Positions 34,668-44,933 are shown, counted from the stretch's first letter. The stretch is 64,000 nucleotides of DNA from Hydractinia symbiolongicarpus (GCF_029227915.1 NC_079883.1:15750001-15814000); one strand, 5' to 3'. Translations and numbers: made by a program. Notes: generated by a model not told the origin, from the sequence alone.

Positions 34668-37356
34668 CAGAAATGGGAATGCAAAGCCTGCAAGCAAATG
34701 TTTACAAGCAGCGGAGATCTTACGAGACATAAGAAGATATGTGAAGGAAAAAAGCCGACTATCATCTGCAAAGGCAAGAAGGTCAAGCGCATGCCTAGCA
34801 AGTCAGAGAAGGTCTTTTACGATGAGGGCTTCAGCTATGACGCTTGTAAATGGCTCGAGCACATGTCGCTAAAATCGGGAAGACACATCCATCACGCGCT
34901 GTATGGGCATGGAGGAGAACGAGTCATACGCTATGGCAAAAAGGAAAACCAAGTCTACCTTGTAGACGGCTATGAACCTCAGACCAAGAGAGTCTATGAG
35001 TACCACGGTTGCAAGTGGCACGGATGCCCCTGCCAAGGAACAAACACGAATAAATATCGATATACGGCCACCAAGTCAAAGGAGGAAGGCATCCGAAAAC
35101 TTGGCTACAACCTCGTGACAGTGTGGGAGTGTGAGAGCCCACCTAAATCCAAAATGTACTTCAAGAAAGAATTTCGACCCTACCCTCACTACATCGTGTT
35201 TGATTTCGAGGCCCTCCTAGCACCTTTACACCAGCGGCAAACATCCGATCTAACATACATCTCAGAGCATGTGCCGGTCAGCGTCGCAATTCACGATAGT
35301 CTGAACGGAGATCCAACGTTCCTGGAGCACGATGATCCCAAGATCTTGGTTGAACGATTTGTGGAGCAGCTCGAAAAGAGACACGCCCTCATCGTGAAAG
35401 AAGTGGAGAGAATGTACCCAAGGCCTGATGATTTTGACATGCTTCCAGACAAGACTCAGAAGGCATGGAACGAGTGGGTAAACCAAGTGGCCGTGATTGG
35501 CTTCAACAGTGGCAAGTATGACCTGAACATGATCAAGCGGTACCTTGTCGATCAAATTACCAAAGACGATAGCGAAAAGATCAACGTTGCGAAGAAAGAC
35601 AACGACTACATGTTCTTCACGACCTCGAGGTTCAAATTTCTCGATCAAAAATTTTCTCGCTCTTGTTATGAGCTACGACCTATGGTGCAAGTCTCTGGAT
35701 TGCAAGCTCAAAAAGCTGGTGTTCCCATACGAGTGGCTGACAAGCTATGACAAGCTAACCCACGTCGGACCCGTGGCGTACGAACACTTCTATAGAAGTC
35801 TTAGTGGGAAAAACACCCTCTCTCCTGAAGAGTACGAAACATTCCGTGCAGAGTTTTACAAGCGAGGCTGTGTCACCATGATGGACTGGTTGCGCGAGTA
35901 CAATCTAGCCGACGTGGAACCTTTCATCGAAGCTGTGGACAAGACAAAGTTGCAGTACTACGACGACGAGATAGACATTTTGAAAGACGCAGTAAGCATT
36001 CCAGGCGTATCGATGCGCTACGTCTTGAACAAGTCTCTACGACTGAATCCAAAGCTAGAGCTATACGCTCCAGGAGAGCCTTGTAAGCATAAGTGTAATG
36101 AAGACTGCTTCAACAAGAAGTGCAAGGCGTGCAAAAAGGTGCAAAAAACTTGCACTGAGTGCACAAAGAATGTGGCCTACGAGCTCTTGCAGACGGGCAT
36201 GGTGGGAGGGCCTGCCATCGTGTTCTGTAGGCACCACGAGAGAGACGTGACGGGTATCAGATCCCACATCTACCAGGAGCCACGCGAACATGCTGTACCC
36301 GTATACGTTGATGCAAGACTTTCCTTGTGGGAAGGAGAAGCTGATCAAGGTGCCTACACCGACAGGGAAACACAATCTCGAGCTACTAACACAAGGGGTG
36401 CAGAGCGGCAGCTTATTCGGTTTTGCGCAGGTCGACATCGAGGTCCCTTTGGAACTGTATGACAAATTCAGCGAGATGGCTCCGCTATTTGTGGTCAAGG
36501 AGATACCCGACGATCAAATCCCCGAGCACATGCAAGAGTACCTAAAAGCAACAGGGCGAAAGCGTGTTCCAGGTACGCGTAAGCTCCTAGGGTTGATGAA
36601 AGCTGAAAAGATCCTGCTCTATACACCTCTGTTGAAATGGTACCTCGACCATGGCCTGAAAGTGATGGCTTTTTACCAGTTCCTCAAGTACAAACGAGGT
36701 AAACCGTTTGCCTGGTTTCCGGAAGAAATTGCCGATTTAAAACGACAAGCCGATAAAGACCCCGACAAGCGCATCGCGGAAGATACGGCCAAGTTGAAGG
36801 GGAACTCGTTCTATGGAAAAATGATCGAAGATCTCGCGAGGCACGCGAACACCACCTTTACGAGAGATGAAAAGAAGGTGGATGCAGCGATGAGATCGCC
36901 ATACCTTGAAGATCTTGAAGAGATAGGTGATGCTTACGAGATCCGAGAAGGAAAGAAAAAGGTGCATATCGACAGAGCGTACCAGTACGGCATTGCGGTG
37001 TACCAGCTGGCCAAATTGCGCATGCTTGAGTTCTATTACGATTTTTTAGATAAGTACGTGGATTGAAGTTTATGGGGTTTAGGATGATTACCACGACAGC
37101 CAAGTGTTGCTTTGTGGAAGGGAAAGGGGGCACAAAGTTCTCCTGTAAGGGTATGTCAAAGAAGCGGAAAGCTATGACATGGGAGAGGTATAAGAACGCG
37201 TTGAATGGCTCTATTGACACTGCGAAAAACGTAGGTTTCCGGGTGCGCAACCAGGGGATGGTTACGTACGAACAAAACAAGCTGGGGCTCTTGGCGTTTT
37301 ATGATAAGCGGAAGGTACTCGAGGATGGCATCCACACAGTACCGCTAGAGTTGTAG
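34668..37356 (+). pseudogene. Inner Polinton: protein-primed DNA polymerase B, broken
   Basis: In order: a C2H2-like finger (CKACKQMF...HKKIC, about 34684-34742); a nuclease-like VDGYEP...YEYHGCKWHGC segment; exonuclease motif I FDFEALL (about 35200); Exo II FNSGKYDLN (about 35503); a frameshift near 35640; Exo III YNLAD; a zinc cluster (CKHKCNEDCFNKKCKACKK); then a break near 36285 where motif A reads ANMLYPYTLMQDFPCGKEKL without the preceding catalytic Asp; motif B KLKGNSFYGK (about 36795); and a sudden end at FLDKYVD. The C-terminal end (37063-37356, from SCKGMSKKRK to EDGIHTVPLEL) follows in another frame. Motif C with its Asp pair is missing. The product could not polymerise DNA. Confidence 0.85.
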
Positions 37357-37919
37357 GTCGCGTTGAAAAATATTTGTGTTTTTAAATTTTCAGGCAACTT
37401 CGAGTCACTCCTCTTCAGTATAAAGCGGTAGCAACAAGATAAAACTCATTTGCCTCATCCATTCAAAAATGATAAACACATTTCTGAATAATCAAGAGGT
37501 TTTCTGTATGATGCGCAAACGAGCTAGTCAGTGATGCGTAAATTTTCACACAGGTAGTACTCAAGGTGATACTGAATAGTTTTATACGAAGCTCGAATTA
37601 TAGTAAAATTGTGGGAGCAGACTTAGATCCTAGCTGGAAGCGGCCGTCTCACCCCGGTTTCTCCCACACTGTGCCACGACGGGAAAAATTGTGCCAGTCG
37701 GGAAAAATTGTGCCAAATGCCGGTTAAATGTCAGTGCTAGGAACGGCCTCTGAAAGTGCTCACTTAAAAAAGGTGGGTTTCGTTAATGCGTAGTACAAGC
37801 ACGACATTATGTATAGAGTATAAAGAGCAAGTACGCTAAGCCTGCAAAGCAGGACAGCACGGAAAAACACTTTGGATATGGTGAACCAAGGCTCTGAGTG
37901 GTATACTCACAGAATCAAA
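37357..37919. other. Noncoding stretch after the polymerase
   Basis: It contains two copies of CGGGAAAAATTGTGCCA near 37680 and 37700 and no open gene. It may be an insertion into the polymerase 3' region; no ends are visible. Confidence 0.4.
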
Positions 37920-37971
37920 AACCCTCTGGGTTCAAACAACAACAACAAAAACAACAAAAACCTAGAGGGTT
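37920..37971. promoter_or_regulatory. Stem with a CAA-rich loop before a small membrane gene
   Basis: AACCCTCTGGGTT at 37920-37932 pairs with AACCTAGAGGGTT at 37959-37971 with one mismatch; the loop is an unstructured CAACAACAAC-type run. It lies about 30 bases before ATGATGAACGAC. It is repeated at 39380-39431 in the duplicated copy. A leader or transcript-end role is inferred. Confidence 0.45.
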
Positions 37972-38294
37972 CCCTTGCAAGGGTTTTGTTTTGAAAAATA
38001 AAAATGATGAACGACATAGGCCTCACTGTAGCAATAATTCTTCCGTACGTCTTGATCGTGCTCTGCTTTTTGCGTTATAGAAGGCTTCTAATAAAGATGA
38101 GTGAGATTACAGCTATATTTTATGACACACCTGCGGAAGCCTTTCAACCCAAAGAAAAACCTATCGACAAACGTCAAGCCTTGAAGGATGCTATACGCAA
38201 AGGCAAATAGCATCTCTTACCGAACAAATGTACAGAAGGATTTGTCGACAAAGCTCCAGATGAGGTGATCGAAAAAGCGTACGCCGACTTTACA

Positions 38295-39754
38295 CGCGAG
38301 GCACGCGAACACCACCTTTACGAGAGATGAAAAGAAGGTGGATGCAGCGATGAGATCGCCATACCTTGAAGATCTTGAAGAGATAGGTGATGCTTACGAG
38401 ATCCGAGAAGGAAAGAAAAAGGTGCATATCGACAGAGCGTACCAGTACGGCATTGCGGTGTACCAGCTGGCCAAATTGCGCATGCTTGAGTTCTATTACG
38501 ATTTTTTAGATAAGTACGTGGATTGAAGTTTATGGGGTTTAGGATGATTACCACGACAGCCAAGTGTTGCTTTGTGGAAGGGAAAGGGGGCACAAAGTTC
38601 TCCTGTAAGGGTATGTCAAAGAAGCGGAAAGCTATGACATGGGAGAGGTATAAGAACGCGTTGAATGGCTCTATTGACACTGCGAAAAACGTAGGTTTCC
38701 GGGTGCGCAACCAGGGGATGGTTACGTACGAACAAAACAAGCTGGGGCTCTTGGCGTTTTATGATAAGCGGAAGGTACTCGAGGATGGCATCCACACAGT
38801 ACCGCTAGAGTTGTAGGTCGCGTTGAAAAATATTTGTGTTTTTAAATTTTCAGGCAACTTCGAGTCACTCCTCTTCAGTATAAAGCGGTAGCAACAAGAT
38901 AAAACTCATTTGCCTCATCCATTCAAAAATGATAAACACATTTCTGAATAATCAAGAGGTTTTCTGTATGATGCGCAAACGAGCTAGTCAGTGATGCGTA
39001 AATTTTCACACAGGTAGTACTCAAGGTGATACTGAATAGTTTTATACGAAGCTCGAATTATAGTAAAATTGTGGGAGCAGACTTAGATCCTAGCTGGAAG
39101 CGGCCGTCTCACCCCGGTTTCTCCCACACTGTGCCACGACGGGAAAAATTGTGCCAGTCGGGAAAAATTGTGCCAAATGCCGGTTAAATGTCAGTGCTAG
39201 GAACGGCCTCTGAAAGTGCTCACTTAAAAAAGGTGGGTTTCGTTAATGCGTAGTACAAGCACGACATTATGTATAGAGTATAAAGAGCAAGTACGCTAAG
39301 CCTGCAAAGCAGGACAGCACGGAAAAACACTTTGGATATGGTGAACCAAGGCTCTGAGTGGTATACTCACAGAATCAAAAACCCTCTGGGTTCAAACAAC
39401 AACAACAAAAACAACAAAAACCTAGAGGGTTCCCTTGCAAGGGTTTTGTTTTGAAAAATAAAAATGATGAACGACATAGGCCTCACTGTAGCAATAATTC
39501 TTCCGTACGTCTTGATCGTGCTCTGCTTTTTGCGTTATAGAAGGCTTCTAATAAAGATGAGTGAGATTACAGCTATATTTTATGACACACCTGCGGAAGC
39601 CTTTCAACCCAAAGAAAAACCTATCGACAAACGTCAAGCCTTGAAGGATGCTATACGCAAAGGCAAATAGCATCTCTTACCGAACAAATGTACAGAAGGA
39701 TTTGTCGACAAAGCTCCAGATGAGGTGATCGAAAAAGCGTACGCCGACTATGTT
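38295..39754. repeat. 1460-bp tandem duplication, copy 2
   Basis: Second copy of 36835-38294. Its polymerase piece (38338-38816) is a detached fragment. Its right edge continues into the intact downstream gene, so this copy gives the true context of the following gene. Confidence 0.9.
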
Positions 39755-40093
39755 CAATGAGAGCTCCACGATAAGGGAGAAAAAACCGCCAAGGCACTAT
39801 CTTCACATGCGATTAGCATGTATGCGAAGGCCATAGATAATGTTGTTCAACTCGATAGTGCGGAGGGTCTGAAAAAAGACATCGAGGAAGATCCGATTAT
39901 CAAGGGGTCCATGGCAGATTTCGGGATCCTTGTGTACTCTGCCTTTGGAAAATTTCCAGCGCCACTCTTGGTTGCTGCTCATACCATTAATCACACTTTA
40001 GCTCATGTGTCCAAGACAGATGAAAAGCGAGATGACGAACAGCAGGAAAAAGATGGGGAGCAGTCTTTCGAAGTTTCATATGAGCAATTGTGA
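39464..40093 (+). pseudogene. Inner Polinton: small membrane protein followed by a helical protein, two stops
   Basis: One frame runs from MMNDIGLTVAIILPYVLIVL (a membrane helix at residues 6-23) through MSEITAIFYDTPAEAFQPKE to a TAG at 39668. It then runs through EGFVDKAPDEVIEKAYADYV, a TGA near 39758, and a last part ending FGKFPAPLLVAAHTINH and EVSYEQL. The second ATG (MSEI, about 39557) may be the real start, with the membrane protein a separate overlapping gene. I do not recognise the family. A truncated copy of its start lies at 38004-38210. Confidence 0.5.
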
Positions 40094-40121
40094 AAATATT
40101 ATAAGTATAAGCAAGGGGAAA

Positions 40122-40336
40122 ATGGGCAGAATAAAAGCACGGTACACAGATTGGTGCAGCATTTACGGTGACTCCCACTCACGCGGTTGGGTAATCCTGA
40201 CACCAGAAGCTGATCGCTTTCCACCACAGGCGTGTAATTTAGTGAGGACTTCGTAAAAGAACGCGATAAGATACGCTGGCAGAAACGGTTTGAAGGCCTC
40301 CAGATGTATGATCAAGATCTAGCCGTCTTGATGTAA
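40122..40336 (+). pseudogene. Inner Polinton: small protein of unknown function, frameshifted
   Basis: It starts MGRIKARYTDWCSIYGDSHS and reads to about 40235, where the frame changes. The second frame is FSEDFVKERDKIRWQKRFEG and ends at 40336 with a TAA. It is about 71 codons in all. It lies between the membrane gene and the Fic gene in the same direction. Too short for the usual length cut-offs, but the second frame is open and protein-like up to the stop. No family recognised. Confidence 0.5.
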
Positions 40337-40346
40337 AAAAAAAGAA

Positions 40347-41132
40347 ATGGGGAGCAGTCAGATATTTAACAAAATGGAAAAATTAAAAAGGCAGCATTGG
40401 ATGGCAGACGAAGACGAGTACCAGAATGTTATAAATAAAACTGCGACGCTAGCCGAACTCTCGCAAAAGCGGAAAAACCACGCATGCATAGAGGAATTTC
40501 TAAAAGGGTGGGAAGCCCTGTTTGCGTACGGAACCTACCCATCGGAAGGAGAGGTAGACTCCAACTTTTCAGCATCTGAGACTTGGAACCTGATGCAAGA
40601 TCCTGAAGACGCACATCTTGACGGCAAGACGAAAAGTTTCAAAAGGCAGATGATAAACTTTATGCGCGCTCTAAAATAGATGCAGTGCTGCGGACGTCTC
40701 ACGCCTGACAAAGTCCAAACTATCCATGAGATCATGATGCGCGGGGAAAAACACGAATTTGCCCCTGTTTCTGCAATCCCAAGGTTAGTGACATACGCCC
40801 TGGATCGATACTACTCTACAGAGACTGACGATCCGATATGGAACGCGGTGAGGTTGTTCATAGACTTGATTAACATCCATACATTCGAAGATGGGAACGG
40901 GAGGTTGTGTAGGCTCGTTATTTCCCACGTACTTGTGGAGAGTGGAATGAGCCTCCTTCCAGTTTTGCTTAGCTCGTTGCACAAACGCGGCAGGTGTCAT
41001 TACATTCAGGCTGTTAAAAGGTTTAAAGAGAGACCATCGTTACTCTACACGATGGTCTGTAGGTCTTTGGTGAAGGTATGGGAGAATTTTGAGCAAAACT
41101 TAGCTCTACTAGAAAAGTCGAAATTTCACTGA
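40347..41132 (+). pseudogene. Inner Polinton: Fic-domain protein with one in-frame stop
   Basis: A single 261-codon frame broken only by a TAG at 40677-40679. The complete Fic signature HTFEDGNGRLCR (H-x-F-x-D-G-N-G-R-x-x-R) lies at codons 178-189. Fic proteins transfer AMP or related groups from nucleotides to hydroxyl side chains of target proteins. N-terminal to it, TYPSEG at codons 63-68 formally fits the inhibitory motif [ST]xxxE[GN], but the Pro makes a helix doubtful. Downstream reinitiation at the Met after the stop would still give an intact Fic core of 150 residues. No counterpart is seen in the outer element, whose left part is lost. In a Polinton its target is unknown; modification of a host signalling protein is a guess. 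Confidence 0.75.
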
Positions 41133-41156
41133 TTCGTCGGGGCCACTACGAGGAAA

Positions 41157-41183
41157 TTTTGTAAAGCTCAAAACTTTACAAAA
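41157..41183. terminator. Perfect 10-bp stem-loop after the Fic gene
   Basis: TTTTGTAAAG at 41157-41166, 7-base loop, CTTTACAAAA at 41174-41183. It lies 25 bases after the Fic stop. A second, imperfect inverted repeat (TAGTACTTTTAA / TTTAAAACTACTA) follows at about 41186-41230. Confidence 0.6.
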
Positions 41184-41267
41184 CTAGTACTTTTAACCCA
41201 AACGTGCCTTCGGTCGTTTAAAACTACTATTTTTCCAACCGATGTGGGTAAGTCTCCAACTAAATAA

Positions 41268-41648
41268 ATGAGTGAAGAACAATCTAACCAAGTCATAACC
41301 AAGAAGAATGAGGGTCGTGTTGCTGCTGGCAAGAGACTTGCTGAATGGAATCGCAAAAACAAGGCTGACTTACAGAAGAACTTGGGCAAAAGTACTTCGC
41401 GAGAGGGTCAGGAACCTGTCGCAGGTCCTCACAGGTTCCCGGACAGTGCATATCTCTATGTCGCTGGAGGTCTCGCTGCCGTACTTGCCGCTTGCGCGGC
41501 AGTCTATTACATACGTAAGAAGCCTGCTGAAATCCCAGAGCCTAGCGTCTCCACAGGAGTACGTGCGCCCGTGTCAGCGGAAGGGCGAAGCCCGTCTCAA
41601 CCCACGCAACGCGAAGAGCGTCATATCGACATTTTCAAGATGAAATAG
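41268..41648 (+). CDS. Inner Polinton: single-pass membrane protein
   Basis: 126 residues. The N-terminal part is basic and helical (KKNEGRVAAGKRLAEWNRKN), followed by a membrane helix YLYVAGGLAAVLAACAAVYY at about 62-81, then a Pro/Ser-rich tail. The context AACTAAATAAATG supports the start. The tail contains PVSAEGRSPS, encoded by a GC-rich 30-base repeat also found between genes at 43812-43841, so part of it may be an insertion. The family is not known to me; a virion membrane or virion-assembly role is a guess. Confidence 0.65.
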   Translation: MSEEQSNQVITKKNEGRVAAGKRLAEWNRKNKADLQKNLGKSTSREGQEPVAGPHRFPDSAYLYVAGGLAAVLAACAAVYYIRKKPAEIPEPSVSTGVRAPVSAEGRSPSQPTQREERHIDIFKMK

Positions 41649-41658
41649 GATATAATAA

Positions 41659-41910
41659 ATGAGCTCTAACGTGACACCCCAGGAGAAAGAAATTATCGAC
41701 ATGATCTATGAAACAGTCGTGGACCTAGGCTTTACATTCACTTACGCCATAACCGGGAAGAAATTTCTGGGAATCTCTACCCCCAGCACCAAGATGGATA
41801 CCAGCGACGTGCTGAAGATGTTTGCTTACTTTTCAGCGGGTCGAGGCTCCCGGGAATTTGTGGTAGCAAAGGGGTGGATTCCGGCATCTATCGTACCAAA
41901 GCCTAAGTAA
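41659..41910 (+). CDS. Inner Polinton: 83-residue conserved-looking protein
   Basis: Intact frame starting ATATAATAAATG, ten bases after the previous stop. It has a helical first half (TPQEKEIIDMIYETVVDLGF) and a basic C-terminus, WIPASIVPKPK. No motif recognised. Its tight position before the ATPase suggests a virion or packaging role, but this is only context. Confidence 0.6.
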   Translation: MSSNVTPQEKEIIDMIYETVVDLGFTFTYAITGKKFLGISTPSTKMDTSDVLKMFAYFSAGRGSREFVVAKGWIPASIVPKPK

Positions 41911-41923
41911 GTCTACAAGGTTT

Positions 41924-42571
41924 ATGTCTGCCCAAGGCAAACACAAAGCGCTGCAATACCCTCAGAATAAAATGACTCTAGACATTGTCAAAGACCCGCA
42001 TACAGCAATCTTTACTGGACCGACAAGCTGTGGCAAGACGCAGCGTGTCCTGGATTTGGTTGAGAACGAGTATAGGCAGCATTGTGACAACATTGTCATT
42101 CTCTGCCCTACAATCCGCTGGAACAAGACCTATCTCGAGAGGTCCTCGCTGTGGAAAGATGACTACGTGTTTCTGGTGGACCCCAAGGAGCAGCTGTTCG
42201 AGTGGATCCAAAAACTATCGTCATTGCTGGCGGGCGAAGAGACGTTGTTTATCGTTGACGATATGATAGCCGACGAGAGTCTCGACAAAAAGCGACAGCC
42301 CTTGCTTGAGCTTGCAATCAGTGGTAGACATCGCAAACACAGCCTCTGGCTACTCACTCAAAGCTACACGGCCATCCCGAAGAACCTCAGACGACAGAAG
42401 AAGCAGCTATTCATGTGGTACCCCTCGGAAAGGAGCGATATGAAAATGGTAGACGAAGAGACCAATATGATCAACGACTGGGAGACTATCAAGGCTGAGC
42501 TGAAAAAGTCCAAGCACGCTTGCCTTTGGATCAGACTTGAGCACCCCAGGACTTGGAAATTTTTTGAGTGA
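41924..42571 (+). CDS. Inner Polinton: genome-packaging ATPase (FtsK/HerA type)
   Basis: 215 residues, intact. Walker A GPTSCGKT at 32-39, Walker B TLFIVDD at 107-113, and LLTQSYTAIPKNLRRQ at 143-158, the usual region with a polar sensor residue. It belongs to the A32-like packaging ATPases shared by Polintons, adintoviruses, virophages and large DNA viruses, which drive DNA into the capsid. It aligns throughout with the broken copy at 30961-31572, which gives a direct view of conserved residues. There is no sign of a stop or frameshift. Confidence 0.9.
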   Translation: MSAQGKHKALQYPQNKMTLDIVKDPHTAIFTGPTSCGKTQRVLDLVENEYRQHCDNIVILCPTIRWNKTYLERSSLWKDDYVFLVDPKEQLFEWIQKLSSLLAGEETLFIVDDMIADESLDKKRQPLLELAISGRHRKHSLWLLTQSYTAIPKNLRRQKKQLFMWYPSERSDMKMVDEETNMINDWETIKAELKKSKHACLWIRLEHPRTWKFFE

Positions 42572-42619
42572 TGAGTTCTGTCCCAAGCAACCTGGTTGGA
42601 ATTATTCCAAAACTACAAG

Positions 42620-42841
42620 ATGAAAAATATTGAGACTAAGATAAATCGTCTTTTCAGATCCCTTCCATCCCGTTTTAAACAAACCCGCAAGCAGCTCAGG
42701 AATAACAACGGCAATCCCCACGATCTCTTCATCTCTCTCGAGGGACTCAAGTGGATGGAAAGCAATACAAGAGACCTCGATGTTCGAGGTAGACTGCGAG
42801 CACTTATAGATGCATATAGCACGACGGCTTCGTCCCATTAG
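42620..42841 (+). CDS. Inner Polinton: small basic protein
   Basis: Starting at the internal ATG (MKNIETKINRLFRSLPSRF) it has 73 residues; an upstream ATG at 42596 in the same frame would give 81. It is rich in Arg and Lys in its first half. No family recognised and no counterpart in the outer element, where the ATPase is followed directly by the BRO-like gene. A hairpin follows at 42868-42894. Confidence 0.45.
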   Translation: MKNIETKINRLFRSLPSRFKQTRKQLRNNNGNPHDLFISLEGLKWMESNTRDLDVRGRLRALIDAYSTTASSH

Positions 42842-42867
42842 ATGGTGCCCTGGGGACGAGGTAAGTA

Positions 42868-42894
42868 TTAATGTGAGCCACAGGTTCACATTAA
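42868..42894. terminator. Perfect 9-bp stem-loop between two + genes
   Basis: TTAATGTGA at 42868-42876 pairs with TCACATTAA at 42886-42894, loop of 9 bases. It lies 26 bases after one stop and before the BRO gene start at 42980. Confidence 0.6.
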
Positions 42895-42979
42895 CTACCC
42901 ACAGCACATGTTGTTTCAAAATCACGAGCACCGTCCATGCAACATGATCCCCGGAATTCCAAAAAAACTCACAAGCAAA

Positions 42980-43798
42980 ATGTCTCTTGTAACGGTTGAT
43001 GATTACTTTGAAGGAAAGCAAGTCCGATCATTTTTTGTTCAGGATAAAGGTCAATGCATCGTAGCCTCCGATGTTTGGAGAGCTGCGGGCTATAAGCGGG
43101 AGGCGGGAGTAAAAGCCCTTCAGAGACTTGTTCCCAACAAGTACAAAATACGGCTTGGCGACGCTATTACTAAACTCCAAGGTGTGGACAGATCTGTCCA
43201 CACCCAGCCAAACACAGTTTTGCTGACAGAGCCAGGCCTTTATTGCTTCCTTTTGAGGTGTGGCAGACCTAAGGCAGAACCATTTTTGGATTGGGTTGTT
43301 GGAGAGGTTTTACCTCGAGAGGTCCGCAAGCTTGCTGGAATTGTAGAAGAAAATCAAGCGGCGCTGGCTCTGCTCAACGACGACTTGGAGGACAAAGATC
43401 GTCAAATTCTTACCCTAGAGGAAGATGTTGACGACTTAGATCGAACGATAGCCGTACAAGAGTAAGAAATTGAAGAACTACATAAGCGAGCCGTTCCTCA
43501 CCTTGAAGACCCTAGAAAGGATAATGGGATGGTTATAATCCAAAAGAATAACGACGATGAATATCCGTATGTCGCTATATGTGGGCAACAAGGCTATGTA
43601 GCGCAAACGATTCGCAACAAGTTAACAGATCATCCCAACGGTCAACTCGTCGTTCTTGCAGAAACTCCAAATGCCATTGTACATTACAACTGGCTCCGAG
43701 AGCGTGGATGCATCAAAGTAAATCCCGAACGTCCAAGGCACTTTCGATTAGGTCGTAATTATACACATCAGAGATTGATGGAGCTTGCCGAGATCTAG
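42980..43798 (+). pseudogene. Inner Polinton: BRO-family protein with one in-frame stop
   Basis: The N-terminal domain (CIVASDVWRAAGYKREAGVK, about residues 25-44, to TEPGLYCFLLRCGRPKAEPF) is the Bro-N type DNA-binding fold of baculoviruses, large DNA viruses and phages. A coiled coil follows (ALALLNDDLEDKDRQILTLE). A TAA at 43463-43465 interrupts it. The C-terminal domain (NNDDEYPYVAICGQQGYVA to LMELAEI) resembles the BRO C-terminal domain (DUF3627) and is nearly identical to that of the outer gene. BRO proteins bind DNA and often affect host or viral transcription. It converges on the integrase gene across a hairpin. Confidence 0.75.
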
Positions 43799-43802
43799 GC
43801 TT

Positions 43803-43857
43803 TTTTTGTAACCCGTGTCAGCGGAAGGGCGAAGCCCGTCTTGATAGATTACAAAAA
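43803..43857. terminator. Hairpin between convergent BRO and integrase genes (inner)
   Basis: TTTTTGTAA at 43803-43811 pairs exactly with TTACAAAAA at 43849-43857. The long loop consists almost entirely of the GC-rich 30-base repeat (43812-43841) that also occurs in coding sequence at 41568-41597, as if it had inserted into the loop. Confidence 0.6.
43812..43841. repeat. GC-rich 30-base dispersed repeat
   Basis: Identical to 41568-41597 (core CCCGTGTCAGCGGAAGGGCG). A shorter relative, CCGCTGACACG, lies on the other strand at 44967-44977 just after the membrane gene stop. Confidence 0.85.
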
Positions 43858-43868
43858 CTACGCGAAGT

Positions 43869-44933
43869 TTACCACTCCTTAACATGCTCGGGAGGTACTT
43901 GAACATCTTCCGGAATTTCCATGAGTTCTTCTGAAACAAAGCTCCGCTCTAGCCCGTCTTGCAAGTAATATAGCACACGGTTGTTTGGTTGCTGCTCGAT
44001 GCGGTCGAGTCTATACGTCTGTTTGCTCCACCAGGCGTCAGTAGCACGTCTTCTCGCATCACCATGCTCTTCTCCCAGTTGTAGCAGGTACAAGTAAAGA
44101 CCGTCCTCAGGTAGAGGCTTTTCCTGCTCCTGCGGAGCCGCCAGGCGATGTTGGTACTCCTAGTGCTCTTGCTGAGCCGCCAGGCGATCTTTCGTAAGCG
44201 GTACCTCAACCATCTTGATCGCTTTTGAAGGTTTCATACCGATCATGACAGTTTTGGTATTGTTCATGCTTTTCACGATGGTGTACAAGTGCTTGACCCA
44301 TGTGGTACTAGTCTCTTCAGTGACCAACTCTTGTGCATCCTGGGACTTGAACAGTCTCTCCGCAAGCACCTTGTTGTATCTCTCGACAAAGGCTGTGAAA
44401 GTATGGTGGTACTTGGTAGTTGTGCGCTTGAGTTCGACGCCCTTGCCCTCTAGCAGCTTCGTCACATCTGACTTGAACTCACTACCGTTGTCGCACTGGA
44501 AGATCTTTGGATAGCGTAAAGGTCCTGCTTTGTAAATGTCCTTGATCATATCAGCGACTTCGCTGGCTTTCTTCGTTCTCAATGGTCTAGCTACCTTATA
44601 TCTCGAGGCTACATCGATCCCTGTGAGGATATATTTGTAAACGTTACTATAGACTTTGTCATGAGGCATGTAGAGCAAGTCAAATTGGTGCATTTCATTA
44701 GGTTTTTTAATGGTAAAATGCGGGTAATCAATCCTTTTAGGTCCTCGAATATGTCTAAGCCATAAGAGTTGCCTAGACAGCCAGTGTACGACTTTCTTAT
44801 TAGGTAGTCCACTCTGCTCAGCGAGCAATTTAACAGCCTTCCGACCAGTCCAGAGATTTTCAGGGGTATAGTAAATACTGCTCAATTTTTCTACCTCCTT
44901 CTCTGTGGGAATATGTGTTACTCCTTTCGACAT
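43869..44933 (-). pseudogene. Inner Polinton: rve-family integrase with one in-frame stop
   Basis: One frame of 354 codons broken only by a TAG at 44160-44162. The catalytic triad is complete: D85 (QFDLLYMP), D148 (FQCDNGSEF) and E184 (TAFVERYNKVLAERL), with 35 residues between D148 and E184. This is the retrovirus-type DDE integrase that Polintons use for insertion. The stop removes the last 98 codons. It lies in an insertion (DRLAAQQEH and HRLAAPQEQ) that the outer integrase lacks and that contains two copies of a short repeat. The catalytic core alone would still be made. The start codon sits inside a hairpin at 44925-44951. Confidence 0.85.

Larger units (their letters stand above)
36835..38294. 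repeat. 1460-bp tandem duplication, copy 1
   Basis: Copy 1 of a segment repeated at 38295-39754 with no differences that I noticed. It covers the end of the polymerase, a noncoding stretch and the start of the next gene. The junction carries the short shared sequence CGCGAG. It may be recent or an assembly artefact. Confidence 0.9.
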
